The notes: a model not told the origin generated them from the letters alone. A DNA stretch of 64,000 nucleotides from Paracoccaceae bacterium (GCA_026989055.1 JALSKC010000052.1:97762-161761), one strand, 5' to 3'; positions 34,316 through 45,203 are shown, counted from the first letter of the stretch. Translations and numbers: made by a program.

Positions 34316-35377
34316 ATGATCCGCCCTGCCGCCACGTTCAGCCCCCGCGTTGCGCTGTTCGCGCTGGTCACCCTTGCGCCGGTGCCGCTGCTGGCCGCGG
34401 GCGCGCTGTGGGGCGGGTTCTGGCTGCTCGCGGCGCTGATCTACATGAGCGTCTTTGCGTTCTGCCTGGATCAGCTGGCGGCGCTGTCTCTGGGGGAAGA
34501 CGACGCGGGGCGCGAATTTCCGGCGGCGACGTGGCTGTCGGCGCTGCTGGGGCTGGTGCATTTCCCGCTGTTTGCACTGGCCGTGCTGGCGGTGGCCGGC
34601 CGGAGCGGGCTGGCACCGGCCGAACGCGTGGCGGCGTTCTTCGCCTTCGGGCTGTATTTCGGGCAGGTCTCGAATTCGAATGCGCACGAGCTGATCCACC
34701 GCGGGCAGCGCATCCTGTTCGCGCTCGGCAAATGGGCGTTCATCACCCATCTGTTCGGACATCACGCCTCGGCACACAGGCTGGTACATCACGTGCATGT
34801 CGCCACGCCCCGAGACCCGAACACCGCCCGGCGCGGCGAAAACTTCTACCGTTTCGCGCCGCGGGCGTGGATCGGTTCGTTCCTCGAAGGGTTGCGGGCG
34901 GAAAACGCGCGCCGGCAGCGCTCCGGCGCGGACGGGGTGCACCCCTATGCCACCTGTCTGGCAGGCGCGGCGCTGGCTCTTGGCGCCTCGGCCCTGCTGG
35001 CCGGCCCGGCCGGGGTGGCCGCGCATCTGGCGCTGGCCGCCTACGCAACCATGCAGCTGCTTCTGTCCGACTATGTGCAGCACTACGGGCTGCGGCGCAC
35101 CATCGGGCCGGACGGCAGGCCGGAACCGGTCAGCCCGGCTCACTCCTGGGACAGCCCCCGCTGGTTCAGCGGCCTGCTGATGCTGAACGCCCCGCGCCAT
35201 GCCGATCACCACATGCACCCAACCCGCCCCTTCCCCGCCTTGCAACAGCCCGATGACGCTCCGAAGCTGCCCTACGGTCTGCCCGTCATGGGCGCGATCG
35301 CGCTCTGGCCGGCGCGCTGGCGCAGGCTGATGGACCGGCGCCTGCCCCCGCCGGACCTGCCCCCGCCGGAACGGTGA
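34316..35377 (+). CDS. AlkB-like membrane di-iron monooxygenase
   Basis: A 353-residue integral-membrane hydroxylase of the alkane monooxygenase / fatty-acid desaturase superfamily. All three His clusters are present: NAHELIHRG, GHHASAHRLVHHVHV (HxxxHH-type) and APRHADHHMHP. The AlkB-type VSNSNAHELIHR block and NTARRGENFYRF favour alkane 1-monooxygenase over desaturases. Hydrophobic helices alternate with the His boxes. No rubredoxin or alkane-regulon genes lie nearby, so an alkane substrate should not be assumed. The Met at 34316 is chosen over an upstream ATG at 34280 because the extension is polar and overlaps the divergent spacer. Confidence 0.85.
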   Translation: MIRPAATFSPRVALFALVTLAPVPLLAAGALWGGFWLLAALIYMSVFAFCLDQLAALSLGEDDAGREFPAATWLSALLGLVHFPLFALAVLAVAGRSGLAPAERVAAFFAFGLYFGQVSNSNAHELIHRGQRILFALGKWAFITHLFGHHASAHRLVHHVHVATPRDPNTARRGENFYRFAPRAWIGSFLEGLRAENARRQRSGADGVHPYATCLAGAALALGASALLAGPAGVAAHLALAAYATMQLLLSDYVQHYGLRRTIGPDGRPEPVSPAHSWDSPRWFSGLLMLNAPRHADHHMHPTRPFPALQQPDDAPKLPYGLPVMGAIALWPARWRRLMDRRLPPPDLPPPER

Positions 35378-35483
35378 CCGGAGGGGGCGGATGCCCACTC
35401 CGACGCATGCCGCCCGGGACCGATCTGCCCCGCCCGCGCCCCTTCCGCCGCTGCCGGCAGGCGGGCCGGGATCGGTGCCGGAA

Positions 35484-36998
35484 TCAGAACAGCCTCCCCT
35501 GCGCCCCCTCGTCCGGCCCGGCTCCGCGCTCGCCTTTCCGACGGGAAGGCGCACCCCCCGTACCGCCGCCCCCGGCCCGACCCGCCGGCAGCCGGCCGTC
35601 GGCGAACTCGATCTCCAGCTCGCGGGCACTGCGCGCCGCCTCGACGCCGGTAACGATCCGCCCGTCACCGCGCACCACCGCGTAGCCGCGCCGCAGGGTT
35701 TCGGTGTAGCCCAGGCCCTGAAGCATCCGCGCCAGCGCCTCCATTTTCTGGCGGCGCTGCTCCAGCCCGAGGCGGGCGGCGGCGGAAAGGCGCGCCTCCT
35801 GGCGCTCCAGCTCGCGCCCCCGGCGCGCCATGTCGCGGCTGAGCAGCGCCGGCTGCAGCCGTGCGGCGCGCTCCTCCAGCCGCGCGCGCGCCTCGGCCAG
35901 CCGGCGGTGCATCGCCCGGGAGCGGAGGACGGCGGAAAGCTCGCCGAGGCGCAGGCGTTTGCGCTGGGCCGTGGCTCGCAGCGCCGCGCCCAGGCGCTCG
36001 GCCGCGCGATCGAGCCGCTGGGCCGCCCCCTCCAGCAGCGTGGCCGGCCGCGGCAGCGCGCGCGACAGATCCCCCAGCCGCTGTCGGCGCTGCCCGATCT
36101 CCCGGCTCATGGCCCGCGACAGCCGCGCCCCCTGCTCCTCGACCCGGGCCAGGAGCTCCGTGCGCACCGGCACCGCCAGCTCGGCGGCCGCCGTAGGCGT
36201 GGGGGCGCGCATGTCGGCGGCCAGGTCGATCAGCGTGGTGTCGGTCTCGTGGCCCACCGCCGAGATCAGCGGAACCGCACTTTCGGCTGCCGCGCGCACC
36301 ACCTCTTCCTCGTTGAAGCCCCAGAGGTCCTCCACCGAACCGCCGCCGCGGGCGACGATGATGAGATCGGGCCGCGGGATCGCACCGCCCGGGGCCAGCG
36401 CGTTGAAGCCGCGGATGGCGCGCGCCACCTCGGGCGCGCAGGCCTTGCCCTGAACCGCCACCGGCCAGATCAGCACCCGGCGCGGGAAGCGGTCGCGCAG
36501 GCGGTGCAGGATGTCGCGGATCACCGCCCCGGAAGGCGAGGTGACCACCCCGATCACCTCGGGCAGCCAGGGCAGTTTCTTCTTGCGCTCGGGCGCAAAC
36601 AGCCCTTCGGCGGCCAGCGCCTTCCTGCGCCTTTCCAGCAGCGCCATCAGCGCGCCCTCGCCCGCCAGTTCCAGCGCCTCCACCACCAGTTGATATTTCG
36701 ACTGGCCGGCAAAGGCGGTCATCCGGCCGGTGGCGATCACCTCCATCCCCTCCTCGGGGCGGATCGCCAGCCGCGCCGCCTGGCCCTTCCAGCTGACCGC
36801 CGAGAGCACCGCCCGGTCGTCCTTGAGGTCGAAGTAGAGATGCCCCGAACGGGCCAGCACCACCCGGCCCACCTCTGCGCGCACGCGCACATGGCCGAAT
36901 TCCCCCTCGATCAGGCGCCTGATCTTGCCCGACAGTTCCGAGACGGTGAATTCATGGGCATTGGCGCCGGGGCCTGCCGGTTCGAGTAGGTCGCTCAT
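35484..36998 (-). CDS. xseA: Exodeoxyribonuclease VII large subunit
   Basis: A 504-residue XseA, the catalytic subunit of exonuclease VII. The N-terminal OB fold reads [29 protein letters not shown] (in part) with [14 protein letters not shown]. The nuclease core has [26 protein letters not shown] [32 protein letters not shown] and [33 protein letters not shown]. Long Arg-rich coiled coils follow, then [12 protein letters not shown]. The tail is Gly/Arg-rich. The small subunit gene xseB is not in the window. A good promoter lies 28 bp upstream, shared as a divergent spacer with purD. Confidence 0.96.
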   Translation of the reverse strand: MSDLLEPAGPGANAHEFTVSELSGKIRRLIEGEFGHVRVRAEVGRVVLARSGHLYFDLKDDRAVLSAVSWKGQAARLAIRPEEGMEVIATGRMTAFAGQSKYQLVVEALELAGEGALMALLERRRKALAAEGLFAPERKKKLPWLPEVIGVVTSPSGAVIRDILHRLRDRFPRRVLIWPVAVQGKACAPEVARAIRGFNALAPGGAIPRPDLIIVARGGGSVEDLWGFNEEEVVRAAAESAVPLISAVGHETDTTLIDLAADMRAPTPTAAAELAVPVRTELLARVEEQGARLSRAMSREIGQRRQRLGDLSRALPRPATLLEGAAQRLDRAAERLGAALRATAQRKRLRLGELSAVLRSRAMHRRLAEARARLEERAARLQPALLSRDMARRGRELERQEARLSAAARLGLEQRRQKMEALARMLQGLGYTETLRRGYAVVRGDGRIVTGVEAARSARELEIEFADGRLPAGRAGGGGTGGAPSRRKGERGAGPDEGAQGRLF

Positions 36999-37025
36999 GG
37001 GATGCCTTGTGCTGTTGCCTGCCCG

Positions 37026-37054
37026 AGCTTAGAACGCCGGGGCAACAAGGCCAA
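37026..37054 (-). promoter_or_regulatory. Sigma-70 promoter of xseA
   Basis: On the minus strand TTGGCC (37054-37049) and TAAGCT (37031-37026) are spaced by 17 bp. The expected start near 37019 leaves a leader of about 21 bases. The spacer lies within the 71-bp xseA-purD divergent region. Confidence 0.45.
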
Positions 37055-37069
37055 GCGGGGGATTGCGCG

Positions 37070-38335
37070 GTGAACATCCTGATTCTGGGCAGCGGCGGGC
37101 GTGAACACGGCCTCGCCTGGGCGATCAAGCAGAACCCCAAATGCGACCGGCTGCTGGTGGCGCCGGGCAATGCCGGGATCGCCGAAATCGCCGAATGCGC
37201 CAGCTTCGACATCACCGATGGTGGCCAGGTCGTGAATTTCGCCGAGGAAAACGCCATCGACTTCGTGATCGTCGGCCCCGAGGCCCCGCTGGCGGCAGGC
37301 GTGGCCGACCGGCTGCGCGCCGCCGGCGTCCTGACCTTCGGGCCGAGTGCGGCGGCGGCGCGGCTGGAAAGCTCCAAGAGCTTCACCAAGGAGATCTGCG
37401 ATGCCTGCGGCGCCCCCACCGCTGCCTGGGCGCGGTTTTCCGAGGCTGGCGCGGCGAGGGACTACATCCGCGCGCAGGGGGCGCCGATCGTGGTCAAGGC
37501 CGACGGGCTGGCCGCCGGAAAGGGCGTGATCGTGGCGATGGACGAGGCCGAGGCCCTGGCGGCCGTTGACGGGATGTTCTCCGGCGCCTTTGGCGCGGCC
37601 GGCGCCGAGGTGGTGATCGAGGAATTCATGGAGGGGGAGGAGGCCAGCTTCTTCGTGCTGTGCGACGGCGAGGATGTGCTGCCGATCGGCACCGCGCAGG
37701 ACCACAAGCGCGTGGGCGAGGGCGATACCGGCCCCAACACCGGCGGCATGGGCGCCTATTCGCCGGCCCCGGTGATGACCCCCGAGGTGCAGGCGCGCGC
37801 GCTGGAAGGGATCATCCGTCCCACCCTGGCCGAAATGGCCCGCCGCGGCACGCCCTTTCAGGGGGTGCTCTACGCCGGGCTGATGATCCGCGACGGCGCG
37901 CCGCGGCTGGTGGAATACAACGTCCGCTTCGGCGATCCGGAGGCCCAGGTGCTGATGATGCGCCTCGGCGCCCAGGCGCTGGACCTGATGCAGGCGGCAG
38001 CCGAAGGCCGGCTGGCCGGGGTCAGCGTCAACTGGGCCGACGATCATGCGATCACGGTGGTGATGGCGGCAAAGGGCTACCCGGGGGCTTACGAAAAGGG
38101 CTCCGAGATCCGCGGGCTGAACGCCCTGCCCGAGGACAGCCGGAACATGGTGTTTCACGCCGGCACCGCGCGCGACGGGGGGCGGCTGGTGGCCGCAGGC
38201 GGGCGGGTGCTCAACGTGACTGCGCGCGGCGACAGCCTGGCCGAGGCGCGCGACCGGGCCTATGCGATGGTGGATGCGATCGACTGGCCCGAGGGCTTCT
38301 GCCGGCGCGATATCGGCTGGCGGGTGCTGGGCTGA
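37070..38335 (+). CDS. purD: Phosphoribosylamine-glycine ligase
   Basis: A 421-residue GAR synthetase, second step of purine synthesis, with an ATP-grasp fold. The start is a GTG (VNILILGSGGREHGLAWAIK), the usual N-terminus of the family, behind GCGGGG. Other marks are FVIVGPEAPLAAGVADRL, SSKSFTKEICDACGAPT, VVKADGLAAGKGVIVA, EEFMEGEEASFFVLCDGE, QDHKRVGEGDTGPNTGGMGAYSPAP and NVRFGDPEAQVLMMRL. It is a single gene followed by a strong hairpin. Confidence 0.97.
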   Translation: MNILILGSGGREHGLAWAIKQNPKCDRLLVAPGNAGIAEIAECASFDITDGGQVVNFAEENAIDFVIVGPEAPLAAGVADRLRAAGVLTFGPSAAAARLESSKSFTKEICDACGAPTAAWARFSEAGAARDYIRAQGAPIVVKADGLAAGKGVIVAMDEAEALAAVDGMFSGAFGAAGAEVVIEEFMEGEEASFFVLCDGEDVLPIGTAQDHKRVGEGDTGPNTGGMGAYSPAPVMTPEVQARALEGIIRPTLAEMARRGTPFQGVLYAGLMIRDGAPRLVEYNVRFGDPEAQVLMMRLGAQALDLMQAAAEGRLAGVSVNWADDHAITVVMAAKGYPGAYEKGSEIRGLNALPEDSRNMVFHAGTARDGGRLVAAGGRVLNVTARGDSLAEARDRAYAMVDAIDWPEGFCRRDIGWRVLG

Positions 38336-38349
38336 CTTCCGAACGGCAA

Positions 38350-38370
38350 CCGGGGGCTGTCCGCCCCCGG
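38350..38370. terminator. Strong GC hairpin between convergent purD and FG-GAP genes
   Basis: CCGGGGGC (38350-38357) and GCCCCCGG (38363-38370) form a perfect 8-bp stem around TGTCC. It is followed by ACCCCCGAGAGTATTTCGGC and AAGATGAAG. There is no T-run. This hairpin-plus-tail resembles a recurrent intergenic element of Rhodobacteraceae genomes and probably ends transcripts from both sides. Only one copy is in this window. Confidence 0.55.
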
Positions 38371-38400
38371 ACCCCCGAGAGTATTTCGGCAAGATGAAGA

Positions 38401-39149
38401 TCAGGGGTCCTTGCAGGAAAGTGCAGGGGTGAAGGAGGCGATGCCCGTGAAGGGGCCGAGCTTGCGCGGCGCAAGCGTGGTGCCGGCAAGAGTGACAGCG
38501 TAGATGCCCTTCCAGCCGGCATCGGCCAGGATCAGCTCCGGCCCGGTTCCGCAATCGCGAATCCCGCCGGAGATGTAATCCTCGCCGATACGGTGATTGG
38601 TGAAACCCGCAAGTTCGGCCACCGGCACGAGGCCGCGCCCCCGCTCGAAACGCCAGACGCGGACAATCCTCGCCAGGTGCGGACGATCCACCCAGGCGAT
38701 TTCCACCTGACCGTCGCCGTCCAGATCCGCGGCCCCCAGCGGGGCCAGCCAGCGGTTGGCGCGGCCGATGAAGGGGGTGGCGGCGATCAGGCCGGCCGCG
38801 CCGTAGATGGCCAGCCGCGCGCCCAGCTTCAGGTCGGTCTCCACCACCATAACTTCGGCCGCCCCGTCGCCGTCGATATCGACCAGCCGCGGGGCGGTAT
38901 CCTCGAACACCCGGCTTTCGGGGAGGCGGATCGTCACCGTGGAAAGGCTTCCGTCGGGTCCGGGCACGCGCAGCCGCAGCGCTCCCCACTCGACGGCATC
39001 GCCGAGCACGGCGTGATCGTAGCGGGTGGTCGGCGCGGCATATTCGGCCTGCGTGATCGCGGGCAGGATGGTGGCCGGGGCGGGCGTTGCCAGGGCAGCA
39101 AGGGCAACAAGGGCGGCAGAGACCGCCGGAAGCCGCCGCCCCGGGCGCA

Positions 39150-39150
<1 letters not shown>
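38401..39150 (-). CDS. Exported FG-GAP/VCBS repeat protein
   Basis: A 249-residue exported protein with a signal peptide ending near residue 26 (ALATPAPA) and two clear FG-GAP/VCBS-type repeats: PRLVDIDGDGAAEVMVVET and GAADLDGDGQVEIAWVD. Each DxDGDG(x)xE core resembles the Ca2+-binding loop of integrin beta-propellers. Two Cys near the end (RDCGTG, LSCKDP) could form a disulfide. The role is unknown. Its start overlaps the stop of the ferredoxin gene (TGATG), so the two are co-translated, a surprising pairing of a periplasmic and a cytoplasmic protein. Confidence 0.82.
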
Positions 39151-41118
<1,968 letters not shown>

Positions 41119-41188
41119 GTCTGCTCCTCTGTCATGGCCCGCCGGGGGCGGCGGACGCAACCAAACGGATTGCCAGGCTGGCGTCAAG

Positions 41189-41216
41189 GATATAGAGCCT
41201 GGCCGGACGGCTGCAA
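41189..41216 (-). promoter_or_regulatory. Probable promoter of the DegP-type gene
   Basis: On the minus strand TTGCAG (41216-41211) and TATATC (41194-41189) are separated by 16 bp, about 70 bases ahead of the start codon. The -10 is good for this GC-rich genome. Confidence 0.45.
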
Positions 41217-41239
41217 TCCCCGGGCGACGGCGCTCAAGC

Positions 41240-41273
41240 GGATGTGAGGCCCGGTCGGATGCGAGGCCCGGTC
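41240..41273. repeat. 17-bp direct repeat, two copies
   Basis: GGATGTGAGGCCCGGTC (41240-41256) is repeated as GGATGCGAGGCCCGGTC (41257-41273), one mismatch, in the spacer between the DegP-type gene and the mini-lipoprotein gene. It is probably replication slippage; a binding-site pair is possible. Confidence 0.5.
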
Positions 41274-41392
41274 GGCGCCGGCCTCACCCCGCACGGAGAG
41301 CTCACGTGGATGTGGATTGCATGTGAAGGCCGCATCCCGCAAGCCGGTGTGGCGGATTCCGCATGAACCGAAACCGAACCGGGGGACAGATC

Positions 41393-41560
41393 ATGTTCAC
41401 TTCTTCCAAGCTTGCTTCCAAGCTTGCCGCCGCTGTCGTGGCCCTTCTGACGCTGGGGGCCTGCGCGCCCGAAATGGCCGACAAGATGGGCGAGACCATG
41501 GGAATGGAAATGGATGACTCCATGATGAAAAGCGACGACTCCATGAAAAGCGGCGGCTGA
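41393..41560 (+). CDS. Methionine-rich mini-lipoprotein
   Basis: A 55-residue lipoprotein precursor. A signal peptide ends in the lipobox LGAC (C24). The predicted mature part is only 32 residues, of which eight are Met and eight are Asp/Glu (MADKMGETMGMEMDDSMM, then KSDDSMK). Met-rich acidic peptides often bind Cu(I) or Ag(I), but that is inference. A 12-bp tandem duplication near the start encodes SKLASKLA. The ATG at 41393 follows GGGGGACAGATC; an ATG ten codons upstream would spoil the signal peptide. No copper genes lie nearby. Confidence 0.7.
   Translation: MFTSSKLASKLAAAVVALLTLGACAPEMADKMGETMGMEMDDSMMKSDDSMKSGG
41403..41426 (+). repeat. 12-bp in-frame tandem duplication
   Basis: CTTCCAAGCTTG occurs twice head to tail (41403-41414, 41415-41426), duplicating four codons in the signal peptide of the mini-lipoprotein. 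Confidence 0.7.
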
Positions 41561-41571
41561 TCCCGCCGGCG

Positions 41572-41597
41572 GGCCCGCAGGAGCGCTCCTGCGGGCC
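41572..41597. terminator. Perfect 26-bp palindrome after the mini-lipoprotein gene
   Basis: The two halves 41572-41584 and 41585-41597 are exact reverse complements (13 bp each), starting GGCCCGCAGGAGC. It lies 12 bases after the stop codon. As RNA it would form a very stable stem, so it probably stabilises the 3' end or terminates transcription, although no T-run follows. Confidence 0.5.
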
Positions 41598-41684
41598 GTC
41601 ACGCCAGCCGGCGGGTGATGCCGGCAGAACCCGATTGACAGCCCCCCGGCCGGATGCTCACTTCGATGCCGGAGGTGGCGATGA

Positions 41685-41723
41685 AACTTCTTCCGGGAAC
41701 TTCTTCCGGGAATTTCTTCCGGA
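41685..41723. repeat. Three tandem 13-bp repeats upstream of the decarboxylase gene
   Basis: AACTTCTTCCGGG (41685-41697), AACTTCTTCCGGG (41698-41710) and AATTTCTTCCGGA (41711-41723) lie in phase about 130 bases before the decarboxylase start. Each unit junction contains TTCCGGGAA, almost a palindrome. They could be operator sites read by one face-repeating protein, or simple slippage. Confidence 0.7.
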
Positions 41724-41855
41724 TCGTATCGGGGCGCCTCGCCCTGGAGCGGCGCGCCCGCACCGGGCGCCGGGCCTCGGGCGTCCTTTCCGCCCGCCTG
41801 CCCGCCCGCCTGCCGCGCGGCGGCACCGGCCCGAGCGGGAACGGGACCCGAGCGG

Positions 41856-43286
41856 ATGGACCGTGACGCGATGGACCATGACGCATTGAACCGCTGGAGC
41901 AAACGCGCCGCCGACTGGCTGCGCGACTATCACGCACACCTGCGCGAGCGGCCGGTGCGCGCCCGCACCGCGCCCGGCGAGCTGGCCGCCCGCCTGCCCG
42001 CCACCCCGCCGGAAACCGCCGAGCCGATGGAGCGCATTTTCGCCGATTTCGAGGCCCTCGTGCCCGGCGCCATGACCCACTGGCAGCACCCGCGGTTCTT
42101 TGCCTATTTCCCGGCCAATGCCGCCCCGGCCTCGATGCTGGCCGAGCAGCTGGCCAACGGCATGGCCGCCCAGGCGATGCTGTGGGAAACCGCGCCGGCG
42201 GCGACCGAGCTCGAACAGGCCATGATAGGCTGGCTGCGCCGGGCGCTGGGGCTGGCAGGGCATTTCACCGGCACCATCCAGGACAGCGCCACTACCGCCA
42301 CGCTCTGTGCGGTGCTGACCATGCGCGAACGCGCGCTGGGCTGGCAGGGCAATGCGGCCGGGCTGTCCGCGCAGCCCGTGCTGCGCCTCTATGCCTCCGA
42401 TCAGACCCATTCCTCGGTGGACAAGGCGGCGCGGCTTTCCGGCATCGGCCAGAACAACCTGGTCAGGGTGGCCACAGACGCCGGCATGTCGATGGACCCG
42501 GACGCGCTGGAGGCGGCCATTGTCCAGGACCGTGCAGACGGCCTTCGGCCGGCCGGTGTGGTGCTCTGCACGGGCGGCACCTCGGTCGGGGCCATGGACC
42601 GGATTGCCGATTGCGTCAGGGTGGCTCGCGCCCACGACCTGTATGTTCATGTCGATGCTGCCTGGGCCGGGTCGGCGATGATCTGCCCCGAGTTCCGCCA
42701 CCTTTGGGCCGGGGTGGACGGCGCCGACAGCATCGTGTTCAACCCGCACAAATGGCTGGGAGCGCAGTTCGACTGCGCGGTGCAGTTCCTGGCCGATCCG
42801 CAGCCGCAGATCCGCACGACGGGCCTGCGCCCGGACTACCTGCAGACCCTGGGCCGGGAGGAGATCACCAATTTCAACGAATGGACGGTGCCGCTCGGGC
42901 GGCGCTTCCGGGCGCTGAAGATCTGGTTCCTGCTGCGCGCCTACGGACTCGAGGGTCTGCGCGAACGGATCCGCAACCACGTGGCCTGGGCGCGGAAGCT
43001 GGCCGAGGAAATCGCCGTCCTGCCCGGTTTCGAGATCGTCACCCCGCCGGTGCTTTCGCTGTTCACCTTCCGCTTTCGCGACGATGCCGCCACCGAGGCG
43101 CTTTTGCGCCGGATCAACGACGACGGCCGCATCTACCTGACCCAGACCCGCCACCGGGGAACCTTCGTCATCCGCGTTCAGGTGGGGCAGTTCGACTGCA
43201 CCCACGACGACGTGATGTGCGTGCTCGAGGTGCTGCGCGATCTGGCCGGAGCGGCTGCCGACGCCCCCGGCCGCAGCGCCTCCTGA
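41856..43286 (+). CDS. PLP-dependent group II (aromatic amino acid type) decarboxylase
   Basis: A 476-residue pyridoxal-phosphate decarboxylase of the AADC/TDC family. Marks are THWQHPRFFAYFPANAAPASML, WETAPAATELEQ, SDQTHSSVDKAARLSGI, HVDAAWAGSAMICPEFRH and the PLP-lysine motif FNPHKWLGA with K299. LRDYLQ-like LRPDYLQTL and IRVQVGQFDCTHDDV follow near the end. The substrate (Tyr, Phe, Trp, DOPA or another) cannot be told from sequence by eye. The ATGs at 41856 and 41871 are both possible starts. Upstream lie three tandem 13-bp repeats that may be regulatory. Confidence 0.92.
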   Translation: MDRDAMDHDALNRWSKRAADWLRDYHAHLRERPVRARTAPGELAARLPATPPETAEPMERIFADFEALVPGAMTHWQHPRFFAYFPANAAPASMLAEQLANGMAAQAMLWETAPAATELEQAMIGWLRRALGLAGHFTGTIQDSATTATLCAVLTMRERALGWQGNAAGLSAQPVLRLYASDQTHSSVDKAARLSGIGQNNLVRVATDAGMSMDPDALEAAIVQDRADGLRPAGVVLCTGGTSVGAMDRIADCVRVARAHDLYVHVDAAWAGSAMICPEFRHLWAGVDGADSIVFNPHKWLGAQFDCAVQFLADPQPQIRTTGLRPDYLQTLGREEITNFNEWTVPLGRRFRALKIWFLLRAYGLEGLRERIRNHVAWARKLAEEIAVLPGFEIVTPPVLSLFTFRFRDDAATEALLRRINDDGRIYLTQTRHRGTFVIRVQVGQFDCTHDDVMCVLEVLRDLAGAAADAPGRSAS

Positions 43287-43315
43287 GCGCCCCCTGAGCG
43301 CCCCCTGAGCGCCCC
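43284..43315. repeat. 11-bp tandem repeat overlapping a stop codon
   Basis: TGAGCGCCCCC repeats at 43284 and 43295, with a third copy cut to ten bases at 43306. The first TGA is the decarboxylase stop codon, so stops recur in tandem. It looks like slippage in GC-rich DNA. Confidence 0.6.
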
Positions 43316-43376
43316 GGCCGCCGGCGCGCCCCCTGGCCGGCCGGTTCCGCCCCGTTCCGTGCCCGGCTTTCCGCGC

Positions 43377-45203
43377 TCAGCCCCCTTCGGCCCGCTCTTC
43401 CAGCGCCAGCCACTCGGCTTCCGCCGCCTCCAGCGCCGCCTGGCGCTCGGCAAGCGCGTCGCTTATCCGTTTGAATTTCTCCGGCTCGCGCGCGAACAGC
43501 CCGGCATCCGAAAGCGCCTCGCCCAGCTTCGCCACCTCCTGCTCGAGGCGCTCGATGATCCCCGGAAGGGCTTCGAGCCGGTGACGTTCGGTAAAGGTCA
43601 GGCCGGTTGTCTTCGGCTTGGGTTTGTCCCTTTTCGCCCGTTCCCTGCCGGTCTTTCCCGAAATATCTTTTCGCACCGGCTCCGCAGACCCTGCCCGCAG
43701 CGCCTGCCAGTCGCTCCAGCCGCCGGGAAAGACCTGCACCCGCCCCGCGCCCTCCATCGCCACGGTCAGGGTCGCCACCCGGTCCAGGAAATCGCGGTCG
43801 TGGCTGACGATCAGCGCCGTGCCGTCGTAATCGGCCAGAAGTTCCTGCAACAGGTCCAGGGTCTCGATGTCCAGATCGTTGGTCGGCTCGTCCAGCACCA
43901 GCAGGTTGCTCTCGCGCGCCATCAGCCGGGCCAGCAGCAGGCGCGATTTCTCGCCGCCCGACAGCGCCCGCACCGGGCTGCGCAGCTGTTCGTCGGTGAA
44001 CAGGAAGTCCCTCAGATAGCCGGCCACATGGCGCGCGCGCCCGCGCACCATGATCCGGTCGGAGGCCCCCGCAACCCGCATGCCCGGATCGCCGGTCAGG
44101 TTTTCCCACAGACTCGCGTTTTCGTCGAGCCCGCTGCGGTTCTGGTCGAAGACCGCCATCTGCAGCTTCGTGCCCAGCCGCACCGTGCCGCTGTCGGGCA
44201 CCATCTGCCCGGTCAGGATCTTCAAAAGCGTGGTCTTGCCCACGCCGTTGGGGCCGACCAGCGCCACCCGGTCGCCGCGCAGGATGCGAACCGAGAAATC
44301 GCGCAGGAGCTCGCGCCCCTCGAAGGATTTGCAGATGCCCCGCGCCTCGATCACCATGCGGCCCGACTTCGGCCCCGCTTCCAGCGCCATGCCGGCGCGC
44401 CCCTGACGCGCAAGCATCGCGCGCCGCTCCTCGCGCAGCTTCGCAAGCGCCCGCAGCCGGCCCTGGTTGCGCCTGCGCCGGGCCGAGATGCCCTCGACCG
44501 CCCAGCGGGCCTCGGCCCTGATCCTGCGCTCCAGCTTGTGCGCGGCGATGTCCTCCTGTTCCCGGATCCTGTCGCGCCAGGCTTCGAAACCGTCGAATCC
44601 CTTGTCGCGCCGGCGCAGGCGGCCGCGGTCCAGCCAGAGCGTCGCCCGTGAAAGCGCGCGCAGGAAGGCGCGGTCGTGGCTGATGATCACGAAGGCGCCG
44701 CGGATGGCGGCAAGGCGCCTTTCGAGCCAGGTGATCGCCTCGATATCCAGGTGGTTGGTCGGCTCGTCCAGCAGCATCAGCTCGGGCGCGCGGGCCAGCA
44801 GCCCCGCCAGCGCCGCGCGCCGCCGCTCGCCGCCCGAAGCCGTGACCACCCGCCTGTCGGGGTCGAAGCCGAGCCCCTCGGCGGCCATCTCGACGCGATA
44901 CTCCTGGCCCGGCTCCAGCCCGCGCGCGGCGAACTCCCCCAGCGTTTCGAACCCGGACATGTCCGGATGCTGTTCCATGTAGCCGATGGCCACGCCGGGC
45001 CCGACGACCCGTTCGCCCCGGTCCGGTTCCACCAGACCGGCCATGATCTTGAGCAGGGTGGACTTGCCCGAACCGTTGCGCCCCACCAGCGCCAGCCGGT
45101 CGCCGGGCTGCACGATCACGCCCAGATCCTCGAACAGCGGCCGCCCGCCGAATGTGAGCGAAATGCCGGAAAGCTGAAGCAGGGGAGCGCGGGCCATGCG
45201 CAT
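43377..45203 (-). CDS. uup: ABC-F ATPase, Uup-like
   Basis: A 608-residue soluble protein with two ABC domains and no membrane part. The first domain has Walker A GRNGSGKST, signature TASGGERRRAALA and Walker B LMLLDEPTNHLDIEA. The second has GPNGVGKTTLL, ALSGGEKSRLLLA and LLVLDEPTNDLDIET. A linker with many Arg (ISARRRRNQGRLRALAKLREERRAML) and a charged C-terminal coiled coil (about 545-605), after a basic segment, match Uup rather than EttA. ABC-F proteins act on ribosomes or DNA. The ATG at 45203 or 45197 may be used. Confidence 0.92.
   Translation of the reverse strand: MRMARAPLLQLSGISLTFGGRPLFEDLGVIVQPGDRLALVGRNGSGKSTLLKIMAGLVEPDRGERVVGPGVAIGYMEQHPDMSGFETLGEFAARGLEPGQEYRVEMAAEGLGFDPDRRVVTASGGERRRAALAGLLARAPELMLLDEPTNHLDIEAITWLERRLAAIRGAFVIISHDRAFLRALSRATLWLDRGRLRRRDKGFDGFEAWRDRIREQEDIAAHKLERRIRAEARWAVEGISARRRRNQGRLRALAKLREERRAMLARQGRAGMALEAGPKSGRMVIEARGICKSFEGRELLRDFSVRILRGDRVALVGPNGVGKTTLLKILTGQMVPDSGTVRLGTKLQMAVFDQNRSGLDENASLWENLTGDPGMRVAGASDRIMVRGRARHVAGYLRDFLFTDEQLRSPVRALSGGEKSRLLLARLMARESNLLVLDEPTNDLDIETLDLLQELLADYDGTALIVSHDRDFLDRVATLTVAMEGAGRVQVFPGGWSDWQALRAGSAEPVRKDISGKTGRERAKRDKPKPKTTGLTFTERHRLEALPGIIERLEQEVAKLGEALSDAGLFAREPEKFKRISDALAERQAALEAAEAEWLALEERAEGG

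Noticed and set aside
41635..41660. TTGACA at 41635-41640 considered as a promoter for the decarboxylase gene
   Set aside because: The -35 is perfect but the sequence at 17 bp spacing (TCACTT) is a poor -10 and it lies over 200 bases from the start.
41654..41866. A 70-codon frame through the 13-bp repeats
   Set aside because: The frame is largely repeat and Arg/Pro-rich low complexity, without a ribosome site or family features.
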